Program-made: the position numbers and the translations under genes
The notes under the pieces: model-generated
The model's input: the letters and a program-made list of their open reading frames with translations, nothing else
What the model was told of the DNA's origin: nothing
Databases searched by the model: none
Shown here: in pieces, positions 30,955 to 40,968 of the stretch
Position numbering within the stretch: position 1 is the first letter of the stretch
Layout: every line of letters begins with the position of its first letter
NCBI RefSeq assembly: GCF_026262505.1
Contig: NC_067208.1
Coordinates: 16,873,962-16,937,961 of the forward strand
Reading direction: 5' to 3'
From: Trichomonas vaginalis G3
Taxonomy: Eukaryota; Parabasalia; Trichomonadida; Trichomonadidae
DNA: 64,000 bases

Positions 30955-31476
30955 TAAAAATACTTATAATTGATTTTATTAATTTTTTTATTTTTAATCC
31001 TGATTCATAAAACAATGACTACTTTAAATAGACAATTAACACCAACAACTAATTGATGTAGACTATATATTGATTCAATTGAATAAATAATTTGATAATA
31101 TTTTTCCCAATATTTAAGCAAACATCATGAGATACTTTCAAACATGCTTACTCTACGCAAAATATGACTATTTATCCCAACGAGTCCCAATATTTTTAAA
31201 TATATATCTAATTTTTCATCAATCTTATTGACAAAAACATAAATTTGTTCACCAATACAGCGTATTATGCAAGGTTAGAATAAAACAAATTAATTTTACT
31301 GATTTAGGAATTCAGTTCGAGAACAAATCATGAGAAATTCTAAATTTGACATCTACAATAGAAATAAAATGAATTTCAGTTTAAAAATATAAGTGTGCAA
31401 TATACACTATAGTATTTTTCTCTTACCATTCCGGTCAAAAATGAATTAGTGAAATATAAAAGTGACAAAGCACCGC
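30955..31476. other. AT-rich intergenic region
   Basis: About 520 bases between two same-strand genes. AAAAGTGACA at 31458-31467 lies ten bases before the next start codon. The frame of the next gene is open for five further codons upstream but without an ATG. Confidence 0.4.
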
Positions 31477-34400
31477 ATGACGGCGACTTCTTCAGATAAG
31501 AAGTCGATTATTGACATGCAGATAGATAGCATTGTTAGACAAACTATGCAAATATGTCAAAATTTCCTGAGCAATTTACCCGATATTCAGCTAGGAACTC
31601 CTGAATCTCGAAATAAACTCATGGAATACTATGAAAATTTCTTCAAAAACGATCACTCAATCGTATTGGCACTTACGCCACTCACTTTAACAGTCTCCAA
31701 AGTAATAGATCAAATATTTACGATTATAGAAAATGCATTTCCAACTTTTGACCTTTATTCAACAGCAAATCCTAAAGAACAAGGTTCAAAATCACTCGTA
31801 GCAACATTTTTAAATCACGCGAAATGGGATAATCACGTAGTTAGACTTTCAATTTTAATTTTTCTTGATTTTTTACGTGCATCATTTGTTCATCATACAA
31901 TTTTACTTTCTAGAGACTTATCTGATGACCAAGCATTAACGTTTACTAATAGAATCGTATTAAATGTCGTTGATAATAAAATTAATGAAGAAGATTTACA
32001 ATATTTCTATGTTTCTGCACGTAAATGGGGCAAGTGCCTTCATGAATTAAGTATTATATACAGTTATCCCGCAGAAACAGCAGCATATCAATTTATCGAA
32101 GAATTATATAATTCTACAATGAGTGACAGCAAGAGATTGATCAAGCAATCATTGCTATCATCAGTAATGTTCGGAATCGCTACAGATCTCGCGAAATTAG
32201 ATACTCAACTCACTCAAAAATCAACATTTTTCAATAAAAAGAAAGAATTTTGGAGTTTGGCCAAACCGACCTCACAAGGAACCGATCCTTTACATAACAC
32301 AGCGATAGAATTCCTCTCAAATCTTTACAGTTCAATTTTTATCTCTACACCGAAAACTAGGACCGACAGCTTCCTTTTAAACGCTTACAATAGGGCAGAC
32401 GAGATCGCCTCAAAGCATGGATACTGCGGACCAGCTTGCGGATGCAGAGCTCGCATTCTTTCGTTCAATAGAAATCCAAATTTGAAAATTTCAGCCGACG
32501 ATTACTATTTCAAGAAAATACAGAAGAACCTTTCAAGCGAGCTCCACGTTGGCCACGCGATTGAAGAGATGTCTTATCTTTTGGCCGGAGAAAACCAAAT
32601 TTCTAAAAATTCAATTGATGACTTCTGTCAGAACCTCGCGAAAAATAGCTCGATCCTTAAGAACTACCAGGAACAGCTCATTGAGTGCTTTTTGAGTATG
32701 TTTAATCATCATTCGAATTTATTTGCCAGCCATTTAAGGGAAACGTTCACAAACCCATTTGCTGAACACAACTATGCAGCTCTGTTCGAATCCGGCTTCA
32801 AAATCCTTTTCCCTGACGAATTAGAAGATAATGATTCGGATTCTAAGATAGAATGCAGGTTTATCTACAAAGAATTAATTACTTCAAGATTATTCGCTGC
32901 TTCCAATGATCTCGGAACGAAATTGACCTACAATGTCATGTCATTTGTTGATTCTTTGTTATATCATGCAAATTTAGTTACAGCTCTTGAGTTTACAGCC
33001 CAGGAATCACTTCCTCAGCCCATGAAACAGGCTTCTTCGCCTGCAACAACTCAAATTCGTAAACTTTTGAAATTATTACCAAAAGATTACGATGATTCCT
33101 ACTTTGCGACCGCCAGTTCTGTTCTATCCGTCTTAGGAACACCACAGACCCAGCTTCCTTCCCTTGCTTATGCATTACATACGCTTGCTTTGACAGATTT
33201 AGATGAAACTATCGCTCCTGACGTTGTTCCTCACATTTTCAACTCCGCGCCTGCTGTATCTGCTGCAGCGGTTCGTTCCCTGCAGACAATGATCGCTAGA
33301 GAACCGAAAATGTTTACAAATATTTTTGAAAGCATTGTAAACGTTTACAAAGACAGATTACTTAAATCCTATGAGTCCCTTGTAATAGGTATTAACTGTC
33401 TGAGCCACATAATCTCGTCAACGTGCTCTTCCCAGGAATTTCATCAAAATCTTCCACAAAAAGTCATAGTTTACGTCAACGCCATCTACTTAATTGGATT
33501 GTGTGTACCACAGCCAACAGTCAGACAGCAGGCTTTGAACGCTATCGACAGTTTCGCAAGCTTATATCAGAATATTGAAACCGCTGGAAGCTTTTTGAGA
33601 CTGAACGAGACACAAATCGTCAGTACTGCACTCCAAAACTTACTTAGAGCAGGTAGATTCGGCTCTTATATAATAGAAACGATGTCAATCATCAAATTCA
33701 ACGAAATTTCGAACTCTTCCTATGAGAAAGCCTTCTTATTCTTCTTGTCCTCGTACATGAAGCTCATTTCGAAGACAGATATCATCTCTATCGACTCAAT
33801 TGACACAGCAAACTCTTTAATTGAGAATTCGAAGATTCCTGACATCGGCCAACACTTTTGTATGGTCAATGCAGCCTTCGTAGATAACATAGAATCAAAG
33901 AAATTCATAAAATTGATCGAACAAACAAACGAAATCTGTCATTCGAATGAAGCGTTAGGCTTAGGAATATTCTGTGCTCTCAAGGATGACATATTCATCC
34001 AGTATATCGCTACTCTTAAGTATAGTTCTTATTTATACAAACCAATCCTCTTTGGTTTGAGGACGTACGTGACAAATTCACCACCAGAAGCTGTCCAGGA
34101 GAACATTGGCCTCATTTTCGATGTTTTAGCAGTTTTCTTTGACTATTTCACTTCGAAAAATATCAAATCTGACCATATTAAGCCATTATACGAACTACCA
34201 GATGGTGATCCGAATATTTCCATGGCGATTACCTCGTTCCTGGAGTTCGGAGCGTATTGTTTCGAAAGTATTTACAATAGATTAGCGATGACACCTGCTG
34301 GATTGTATGCCAGAGTACCTGCTTTAGTCTCGAAGTTCCCATTCTCTACAGATTACAAGTCTTGGTTCGCATTAACTCTTAATTTGGTCAGAGTTGAAAA

Positions 34401-37224
34401 AGTTACAGAAGCAGCGCAAACATGTTTAAGCGCTTTGCTCGCTGTATTCTCAATCCCCGAATTCTGCTTCCTCGAGTTCGTCAACTCTATCGATTATTTC
34501 ACAGATGGAAATCCATTGTTGTTGTCACGTTTTCTCCTACGTTGTATAGAAACTCAATTAGCAGTATTCACAGAGAAAGCAGAGACCGACGTCAGGTATT
34601 TCCATGCGATTGCTAATATGTTCCCAGCACCAGATGCCCCATTAATGGAACTCCAAACTTCGGCAATCGAAAATTACGAAAACAAAAACGAGAACGAAGG
34701 CATCTTCTCCGAGAAAATCCTTTATTCATCAGGTACTCTCCTAGGTTTGGCCTTCTATTATGTAATGGGAGACTCAATTCCAGCGAAGAAATCTGCAATT
34801 AGGATTTTGAGAGCAGTCGGACTTGGAACTGCCACTGCTTTCTGTTCACCAGTAGATGTTGCCATTGTTTATAAGAATATCAATGACTTAACTTCAAATA
34901 TCTTAAATCATATCCACGGAAGTGCCTTAAATCCGGCTATTACTCTCTCCGCAGTATTCCACAAGAAGATCCCTCAAATAGGTGAGCAGATTGTCCTCAA
35001 AATGATGCAATTGGCCTCAGCATATCCAACTCTTGCTTCTGCCATCGAACCGTGGCTCTCAAACGTTTGTTTCTCAGACTATAACGATAAACGAGTCATT
35101 GTAGGGACAATTGACAAATTTGCTTATTCCACAGCATTTTCATTTACAGAAGACCTTCTTTCGCTTCCTAAGAACATAAATACACTCAAACTTGTCAGGA
35201 GAGCCATAGAAGGCCAAAGCAAAGAGTCAGATAACATTGCTCATTTTATTATCGTAACAATCATGTTGAATCACGTTTTACGAGGTGAGAACAGCCAGTT
35301 CGAGACAATCATAGCCTATATTTTCATGGTTAGCCCTGATATAGTCATCAGAGACATTCTTCAGTTTTTGAGGTTCGCCTTTTGGCATTACCACGAAACA
35401 ACTAACGGCAAATACGACGCATTGTTCGATATCGATAAGTTCATCGGCCAAGCTTTGAATAAAAACGAAGATGAAGGAGATAGTGACTTAATTTCTTACG
35501 AAGAAGCAATTTCTTTTGTTATCCGTACGATTAAAACACTATTCGAGCAATCTACAACAGATTTCGACAAGTACAAGCCGTGGTTAGTCATATTTACAAT
35601 TATTACTATGTCACAGTTCCAAGAAGACCTTATTGAGTTCAGAAGTATCATCCCTATATGCTTCAGTGGCCAAGAAGACCAGATTGCGAAGATGATCAGA
35701 GACTTAGACGACGAAACTAAAAATTTAATCCTGAATGAGCTTCTTACATGGGGTTTATGCTGCGGCGACCTTCAATTTGCCACTCGCGCATTGAAGTTGT
35801 ACATCCAAACTGCGGATAAACTCGATGCAAAAGAAATTATTCAAAAAGCCACTCGAAACTTATATGTTTGTGCTCTTTGTTTGTACGAGAAATCTAATGG
35901 ATTAGCCAAGCCAAGGCATTCCCAGTGGTTCTATGTAATTGTTGACGATCAGCAGAACGTAGATTGGAAGATGGTGACTTTATACATCACAAATCTTCTT
36001 GAACTGATCAAGAAATGCGTAGAACTTAGTGATGAAGTGTTTGTCGACGCGTTCTGGACAGCAGCGGCCTTCACAATCTGTGGAACCGTCGAATATGTCT
36101 CAATTCTTAACGCGGCCATCGATATAATGATCGAGATTCTCAAAAAGCAAAACGCGTCAGATAAAATTCGGTCGCATGGCCGGCCAAATAACTTTGATGG
36201 CGTATTAAGTTTAATTAGTGAATCCAAATTCAACAAAGAGACAGTTCCACGGTTATTATTACTCTCTACATTACTAGAACAAAACAATCTAGTCAATGTA
36301 GCCTTGGACGACACTAATGCCGCACAATTTGTTTTTGTTGCCTTACATGCTTTAGCGGATATCACCGGCAACGAAAGCGAGACACGCAATCAGTTGATGA
36401 CATCATCTTCCCCTCACAAAATCGGTGAAGGAGATGCAAACATCGCATTCAGATTGCTTGGCCAAATTGCAGCGACAACAACTGGATTGACACAGCAGAT
36501 GATTTTCGATTTCTGTGCAGCGTTGATGACAATGGTCAACTGCAAGATCGATGAAACAACAGTGTCAATCATTGCTTCTACGTGCGCAAACAATAATCAG
36601 TCATATGCTGCTGATTCATTGCTTTCTATCATCCAAAGTCGCGGCGGAACAATCAAAAGAGTTATAAATACAATTGCATCAACAATTGCTCCGAAATTCC
36701 CTAAAATACACTTTTTGCAAAAGTACGAGTTCAATGATGCATTTGATGATAACGAAGATTGTTTCGCTTCTCCGACAACATTCCCTCCATTGTTCATCAA
36801 TGATACTGGTTTCTTCCCTTGTTCATTGCAGTCTGTGATACACGACACTGTTCAATGCGCTCCTGCACAGCCATTCACTAAATGGTCGAAACAGATGTTC
36901 AAGGCACAGATGAAGCCAATGGAAGAAGAGAATGAAACAGTGACAATAAAGATAGAAGATGGTTTGTTCGCCAAGGTAAAGAACATTGTTCTGAAAGAGG
37001 AATTGGAAGGAAGTGATAATGATGATCTAGAAAATGATCAGAATATTTCTACTTCCAATAAAGATGATGAACAAAAATCTCCACAGGAAGAAGTTGTGAA
37101 TTATAGAACTAGAAGGGAAGAAAATGAAATTGACTGGTCATTGTTCATCCCTTCAACAAAAGTTGTTTGTGATCTTTCTTCTGGATTGTTTGATGGATTA
37201 GATGTTCCTTCTGTTTTTGATTAA
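31477..37224 (+). CDS. Very large helical-repeat protein of 1915 aa, function unknown
   Basis: Starting at the ATG at 31477 the protein is almost entirely alpha-helical, with many HEAT/armadillo-like helix pairs (VSAAAVRSLQTMIAREPKMF, YESLVIGINCLSHIISS, VRQQALNAIDSFASLYQNIE). A Cys-rich patch occurs early (HGYCGPACGCRARIL). The tail from about residue 1830 is acidic and unstructured (EGSDNDDLENDQNIS). No membrane segment or catalytic motif is visible. Length and all-helical solenoid form would suit a Furry/Mor2-type cell-morphogenesis scaffold, but I cannot confirm that and give no symbol. It is uninterrupted over 5.7 kb. Confidence 0.8.
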   Translation: MTATSSDKKSIIDMQIDSIVRQTMQICQNFLSNLPDIQLGTPESRNKLMEYYENFFKNDHSIVLALTPLTLTVSKVIDQIFTIIENAFPTFDLYSTANPKEQGSKSLVATFLNHAKWDNHVVRLSILIFLDFLRASFVHHTILLSRDLSDDQALTFTNRIVLNVVDNKINEEDLQYFYVSARKWGKCLHELSIIYSYPAETAAYQFIEELYNSTMSDSKRLIKQSLLSSVMFGIATDLAKLDTQLTQKSTFFNKKKEFWSLAKPTSQGTDPLHNTAIEFLSNLYSSIFISTPKTRTDSFLLNAYNRADEIASKHGYCGPACGCRARILSFNRNPNLKISADDYYFKKIQKNLSSELHVGHAIEEMSYLLAGENQISKNSIDDFCQNLAKNSSILKNYQEQLIECFLSMFNHHSNLFASHLRETFTNPFAEHNYAALFESGFKILFPDELEDNDSDSKIECRFIYKELITSRLFAASNDLGTKLTYNVMSFVDSLLYHANLVTALEFTAQESLPQPMKQASSPATTQIRKLLKLLPKDYDDSYFATASSVLSVLGTPQTQLPSLAYALHTLALTDLDETIAPDVVPHIFNSAPAVSAAAVRSLQTMIAREPKMFTNIFESIVNVYKDRLLKSYESLVIGINCLSHIISSTCSSQEFHQNLPQKVIVYVNAIYLIGLCVPQPTVRQQALNAIDSFASLYQNIETAGSFLRLNETQIVSTALQNLLRAGRFGSYIIETMSIIKFNEISNSSYEKAFLFFLSSYMKLISKTDIISIDSIDTANSLIENSKIPDIGQHFCMVNAAFVDNIESKKFIKLIEQTNEICHSNEALGLGIFCALKDDIFIQYIATLKYSSYLYKPILFGLRTYVTNSPPEAVQENIGLIFDVLAVFFDYFTSKNIKSDHIKPLYELPDGDPNISMAITSFLEFGAYCFESIYNRLAMTPAGLYARVPALVSKFPFSTDYKSWFALTLNLVRVEKVTEAAQTCLSALLAVFSIPEFCFLEFVNSIDYFTDGNPLLLSRFLLRCIETQLAVFTEKAETDVRYFHAIANMFPAPDAPLMELQTSAIENYENKNENEGIFSEKILYSSGTLLGLAFYYVMGDSIPAKKSAIRILRAVGLGTATAFCSPVDVAIVYKNINDLTSNILNHIHGSALNPAITLSAVFHKKIPQIGEQIVLKMMQLASAYPTLASAIEPWLSNVCFSDYNDKRVIVGTIDKFAYSTAFSFTEDLLSLPKNINTLKLVRRAIEGQSKESDNIAHFIIVTIMLNHVLRGENSQFETIIAYIFMVSPDIVIRDILQFLRFAFWHYHETTNGKYDALFDIDKFIGQALNKNEDEGDSDLISYEEAISFVIRTIKTLFEQSTTDFDKYKPWLVIFTIITMSQFQEDLIEFRSIIPICFSGQEDQIAKMIRDLDDETKNLILNELLTWGLCCGDLQFATRALKLYIQTADKLDAKEIIQKATRNLYVCALCLYEKSNGLAKPRHSQWFYVIVDDQQNVDWKMVTLYITNLLELIKKCVELSDEVFVDAFWTAAAFTICGTVEYVSILNAAIDIMIEILKKQNASDKIRSHGRPNNFDGVLSLISESKFNKETVPRLLLLSTLLEQNNLVNVALDDTNAAQFVFVALHALADITGNESETRNQLMTSSSPHKIGEGDANIAFRLLGQIAATTTGLTQQMIFDFCAALMTMVNCKIDETTVSIIASTCANNNQSYAADSLLSIIQSRGGTIKRVINTIASTIAPKFPKIHFLQKYEFNDAFDDNEDCFASPTTFPPLFINDTGFFPCSLQSVIHDTVQCAPAQPFTKWSKQMFKAQMKPMEEENETVTIKIEDGLFAKVKNIVLKEELEGSDNDDLENDQNISTSNKDDEQKSPQEEVVNYRTRREENEIDWSLFIPSTKVVCDLSSGLFDGLDVPSVFD

Positions 37225-37353
37225 AAAAGTATATATATATATATTTTATAATTATATTTTATTAATAAGATCGTTTGAGAGGAAAATTGAGTACTTTTCT
37301 GACACAAAAACATATAAATTCAATAACCTTGAAAGACCAAATTTCTAAAAAAT
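37225..37353. other. Short AT-rich spacer with (AT)n tract
   Basis: An alternating TA tract of about 16 bases (37230-37245) follows the stop codon of the 1915-aa protein gene. Nothing else is seen. Confidence 0.4.
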
Positions 37354-37482
37354 ATGTCAAGTATTGAGCAATCAAACAATGAAACTGAATGTGATTTTCG
37401 TGACATTAGGTCGACTGAGGTATTTGAATACCCTAATAAAGCATCATTACTATATCATCTTACAAAAGGCCAGTTTTTTTAA
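37354..37482 (+). pseudogene. Truncated copy of the 5' end of the ankyrin gene at 37856
   Basis: An ATG at 37354 opens a 42-codon frame (SSIEQSNNETECDFRDIRST, then EVFEYPNKAS) that parallels the first 35 codons of the downstream gene (INSKQSKNETGWNFSDIKPI, then EVFEYPSQAS). After that the similarity stops and the frame closes. It is the relic of a tandem duplication of a DUF3447 ankyrin gene, whose 3' part has been lost or replaced. Confidence 0.75.
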
Positions 37483-37855
37483 GTGTCAGAAAGTTTACGG
37501 ATGTTTGCTTTCTGACAAACAGAGTCTCAGAATGCACTCAAACGGCGGTTTTAATTTCCGCACTTTTTTTGACGTCATTAAATTCAACTAAGTGAAATAT
37601 TGTTTACTAATATACAATTTCTTTTATTGTTATAATTGCTTCAAGAAAGTAAAAGCGGAATTCAAAAATGGATTATCGAATATTAATTTCAAGCAAGAAT
37701 GCTTGAAAGATTAACATCTTTGCTTATTCATTCTTTACAAATACAGGGCGGACAATAAATTTGCAAACACATTTCTATTTTCACCAATATGAAAGATATA
37801 TATCTGATGTAATAATTTCTGTATAAAAATTTTACATCCAAAATTTTTACAAGGC
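37483..37855. other. Spacer between the relic and the ankyrin gene
   Basis: About 370 AT-rich bases. A short direct/inverted motif (caagcaagaatgcttga, 37692-37708) is present. No gene is seen. Confidence 0.4.
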
Positions 37856-38830
37856 ATGATAAATTCTAAGCAATCAAAAAATGAAACTGGATGGAATTTT
37901 AGTGATATTAAGCCAATTGAAGTATTTGAATACCCTAGTCAAGCATCAAAAATTATTTGGGGTGTCAATTCTAATAATATTGAACAAGTATCTTCACAAA
38001 TTATAGAATTCATTACAAATAACAAAATATTTATCCAAATATCGCTTTACTTGATTGACATTATTTCCCAAATTTGCGTTAAAAATATTAAATTATTTAC
38101 CGATCTTTACCAAAAGATATTAAACGAATTCTCATGCATCATCAAACCGGAGAATGAGAAATTGTCGACGCTTCTACATTATAGAGGTTTCAAATTTGAA
38201 AACTTCGAAACTAAAATGGAAGAAGAAAAAATTCTGAATTTATATTCAACAGAATCTCCTTTATACTATATTGCATTGGATAAAGTTGATGATCTTAAAT
38301 CTAAATTCCCAAATCTTGATATTAATAAGGAAGTAGATGATAAAATCACACCACTTGATTGTGCAATTAAATATGGATCAGAATTGTGTTTCAATTACTT
38401 GAAAAATTTAGGAGCTCAATACAGTTATAGTTCCGAAAATTATGCTGTTCAAAGTGGAAATAAAGATATTTTTATGCAAATGATAGAGGATGGAAAATTA
38501 TTTGATAAAATGATAAATACAGCATTGAAATATCGAAACTATGAAATTGCTGAGTATCTTAAATCAAACTTTGGACAAACTTTTGATTCAATAGCAGAAA
38601 GTATGTATTTCGGAAATTATGATATTGCATCTTATTTACTTACTAATGGAGGAGATATCAACAAGCATTACATTTTTTTTCCCATTCCTATTTATCATTG
38701 GCTTATAGAATTCTATTTCTTTTCATATTTATCACTGGCTTATGGCATTCTATTTCTTTTCATATTTATCATTGTTTTAGTAGTAGGATATGACGGGTTG
38801 TGTGACTTTTTTTGTTACATCTATATATAG
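37856..38830 (+). CDS. DUF3447 ankyrin gene running into a minisatellite and the Polinton end
   Basis: The first 270 codons are a normal DUF3447 ankyrin protein: helical N-terminus (VFEYPSQASKIIWGVNSNNI), central segment (STESPLYYIALDKVDDLKSK), then ankyrin units (DDKITPLDCAIKYGSELCFN, MYFGNYDIASYLLTNGGDIN). From about 38672 the frame reads through a 37-bp minisatellite, giving hydrophobic residues (FYFFSYLSLAYGILFLFIFI), and it ends in the left terminus of the Polinton. The original 3' part appears displaced: ankyrin modules of the same type reappear at 59.1-60.5 kb, beyond the Polinton. The gene is therefore probably disrupted as it stands. Confidence 0.75.
   Translation: MINSKQSKNETGWNFSDIKPIEVFEYPSQASKIIWGVNSNNIEQVSSQIIEFITNNKIFIQISLYLIDIISQICVKNIKLFTDLYQKILNEFSCIIKPENEKLSTLLHYRGFKFENFETKMEEEKILNLYSTESPLYYIALDKVDDLKSKFPNLDINKEVDDKITPLDCAIKYGSELCFNYLKNLGAQYSYSSENYAVQSGNKDIFMQMIEDGKLFDKMINTALKYRNYEIAEYLKSNFGQTFDSIAESMYFGNYDIASYLLTNGGDINKHYIFFPIPIYHWLIEFYFFSYLSLAYGILFLFIFIIVLVVGYDGLCDFFCYIYI
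38672..38778 (+). repeat. 37-bp minisatellite, left part
   Basis: About three units of the form attctatttcttttcatatt plus tatcattggcttatggc. The same array continues to the right of the Polinton, which is inserted in it. Confidence 0.85.
38773..38778 (+). repeat. Left target-site duplication of the Polinton (TGTTTT)
   Basis: TGTTTT directly before the AG of the left terminus; an identical copy follows the right terminus at 58879-58884. Six bases is the usual duplication length of Polintons. Confidence 0.85.
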
Positions 38831-39730
38831 ACGATGCATTAAAATATATTTATTTATAAATCATTTAAAAAATTAACATTAATTTTAAAATAATTTATTT
38901 TTTTATCTTTTATAAAAGAAGCTATATATAGATGATGTCAGATATTCCGCGATTAATTAAACATTGTTTAAATCCTGAATGGGTTAAACTTCAATTTAAA
39001 AAGGAAGACTGTGAATTATTAAATGAATATGAAAGCCAAAATAGCTAATGAGGTATAAATAATAATGATAAAGAATATTTAATTTCATGGAATCAATGGA
39101 GTCATAATCAAAGACCTCATAAACGAGAAGAAGAAATGGAAAATAATGAAATGGAAATCATTGATGACATTAAAGAGGATGGAATTCCTAAATTTTGTAG
39201 AAAAACCTTTAGAACTAAGTTAGGAGCATATAAACGTAGAGTATTAAATCCTGAATATCTTAAACATATATTTAAAAAGGAAGACTGTGAATTATTAAAC
39301 GTTAATGAATATGAAAATGCTAAATCAAAACTGAGATATAAATATATTGGAAGTGATGAAAGGTGTAAAGATAAAGATAAAGTTTATTCAGTTTCATATA
39401 ATAACTGGCACACGTTAGGGATAAGAAAACATTTAGGAGATTATGGGAAATGTTCTGAATTCTTTAAATCTAGTATATATGAGAGAGTAAAAGAAATTAG
39501 AAATAATTATTTTCATGAATAAAAGATTCACTACCATAATGAAATAAAAAAATAATTTTTTAAAAAATAAACTTTAAAAATTCATGTCTTACATTTTTTG
39601 AATAAATGTGGGGTCCCTCGGTCCCTCGGTCCCTCGGTTAATTAACATCTTTTTGAAAATAGTGACAACATGACATTTAGACAACAGGGGGAAAAAAGGA
39701 GGAAATTCATGTCTTACATTTTTTGAATAA
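38779..39730 (+). repeat. Left terminal inverted repeat of the Polinton
   Basis: 952 bases that reappear, inverted, at 57927-58878 with only a few differences. It holds two CTATATATAGA boxes (near 38820 and 38922), a gene copy, and at its inner end one 124-bp repeat unit with triple GGTCCCTC. Confidence 0.93.
39136..39522 (+). pseudogene. Terminal-repeat gene, left copy (broken)
   Basis: This copy is open for 128 codons and matches the second half of the intact copy in the right terminus. It contains the motif LNPEYLKHIFKKEDCELLN. The family is not recognised. Confidence 0.7.
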
Positions 39731-39754
39731 TTTATTTTTTTAATTCGTAAGAAA

Positions 39755-40234
39755 ATGAGTGGATCAAGATTCGTAACCGTCAATCAATTAATGGATGCTC
39801 TTTCACCAATTCTTGAAAATGTTAAACAAGTAGATGTTTATTTCGATGATTATGTAGAAAGTTTATATTATAAAGGTAAACATAATATTAAACCCATTGC
39901 TTTTGCATTTGATAATAAATTAATTGAAAATGCAAAAATTTGGGAATTAATTCCGAATATTGAATTTATAACAAATATTAATGATAAATGGTTTAAACGA
40001 ATTCCAACCACAAAAGTTCTTTGTAAATTAATGATCAAAACTGAGGAAAAAGAATTTAACGAGTTTAAATATCATCCAAATAAAGTTTCAGAACTAGAAA
40101 ATGAAAAACTTCAGAAAAAATTAAACGATAGACTTTCAAATGATCGTATTGAAAAAATAAATAAACTAGCAGAAGTTGCATTTAATAATGAAATATTTGA
40201 TGAATATAACCTTGAACTCAGTGATGGACTTTAA
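39755..40234 (+). CDS. Polinton small protein, 159 aa, unknown
   Basis: A whole 159-residue frame just inside the left terminus, starting at an ATG after an AT-rich leader. Residues 1-60 look alpha/beta (VNQLMDALSPILENVKQVDV, then YFDDYVESLYYKGKHN); the C-terminal third is a charged helix (SELENEKLQKKLNDRLSN). The stop codon lies within a GC hairpin (40226-40238). I do not recognise the family. It is convergent with the next gene. Confidence 0.65.
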   Translation: MSGSRFVTVNQLMDALSPILENVKQVDVYFDDYVESLYYKGKHNIKPIAFAFDNKLIENAKIWELIPNIEFITNINDKWFKRIPTTKVLCKLMIKTEEKEFNEFKYHPNKVSELENEKLQKKLNDRLSNDRIEKINKLAEVAFNNEIFDEYNLELSDGL

Positions 40235-40253
40235 GTCCTGGGCACTTCATGCC
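40226..40253. repeat. Pair of short GC hairpins between convergent Polinton genes
   Basis: GGACT-TTA-AGTCC (perfect 5-bp stem, 40226-40238) followed two bases later by GGCAC-TTC-ATGCC (one mismatch). More GC-rich sequence follows (ggacccgggctc). It lies at the convergent ends of two genes, so it could act in transcript ending, but it belongs to a hairpin family seen elsewhere too. Confidence 0.7.
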
Positions 40254-40260
40254 TTGGGCT

Positions 40261-40641
40261 TTAAGGACCCGGGCTCAACGAGTCATGATTTATGAAATCA
40301 ATAATTTGATTTATTCTTTCTTCAATAATTTCTATTCTTTTTGTTAAATCATCAATTTTCATTAATGAGGTGATTCTTGATTGAGGAATAGATTTCAAAC
40401 TAACCACCCCCTTTATTTTTGAAATTTTGAATCCATCAACTTTAAACATTTTATTCAATTTACACGTTGTCAATTCTTCAAATAATTTTTTATTATTAGC
40501 ATAATAGTCATTAAATTCTTCAACAGATGAAAAAATTTTTGTTTCAGTAATTGGTTTAATAATGTTTATTTTTTGTTGAACATTTTCACTTTCATTTATT
40601 TCTTCCTCCTCTGTTTCATTTATTTTTAAAATCGGTTTCAT
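40261..40641 (-). CDS. Polinton small protein, 126 aa, unknown
   Basis: A whole frame with a charged N-terminus (KINETEEEEINESENVQQKI), a central region (FSSVEEFNDYYANNKKLFEE) and a C-terminal coiled coil (SLMKIDDLTKRIEIIEERIN). The last residues come from the GC hairpin region. No recognised family. Probably a virion or regulatory protein, by context only. Confidence 0.6.
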   Translation of the reverse strand: MKPILKINETEEEEINESENVQQKINIIKPITETKIFSSVEEFNDYYANNKKLFEELTTCKLNKMFKVDGFKISKIKGVVSLKSIPQSRITSLMKIDDLTKRIEIIEERINQIIDFINHDSLSPGP

Positions 40642-40707
40642 TTATCATTAAATAAAAATTAGAATATAAGTGATGAAATATATTTTTTAATTAATATTAA
40701 ATCAGAA

Positions 40708-40944
40708 ATGGCTGCAGGATTCTTTAAAAAATTATGGGAAGGAATTAAGAAAGCTGCGGGTTGGGTTCATAAAAATATTATTAAACCCGTTGCAAACTTT
40801 TTGGCACCAGTAGTGAAAACGGCAGGAACTATCATAGGTGGAGTATTAGGTACTAAAGCAGGTAATCCAGCGATGGGAGCACAAGCAGGTAACGCAATTG
40901 GTGGAATTGCTGAAGGAATACTTAATAAAATAGGAGGTAAATAG
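40708..40944 (+). CDS. Polinton amphipathic/glycine-rich small protein, 78 aa
   Basis: Starts MAAGFFKKLWEGIKKAAGWV, a basic amphipathic helix like membrane-active peptides, followed by a Gly/Ala-rich hydrophobic stretch (AGTIIGGVLGTKAGNPAMGA). Small proteins of this kind occur beside capsid genes in Polintons and adenoviruses (pVI/pX-like), where they act on membranes or bind DNA. The similarity is of composition and position, not proven homology. It is divergent from the 126-aa gene. Confidence 0.65.
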   Translation: MAAGFFKKLWEGIKKAAGWVHKNIIKPVANFLAPVVKTAGTIIGGVLGTKAGNPAMGAQAGNAIGGIAEGILNKIGGK

Positions 40945-40968
40945 TGGAAAAATAAATAAATATTATTT

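Noticed and set aside
39600-39640. Triple GGTCCCTC as a small CRISPR-like or telomere-like array
   Set aside because: The copies are directly adjacent without spacers and are part of a 124-bp unit tied to the Polinton.
39755-40234. Candidate for the missing Polinton maturation protease
   Set aside because: No Cys/His/Asp arrangement of adenovirus-type proteases is visible.
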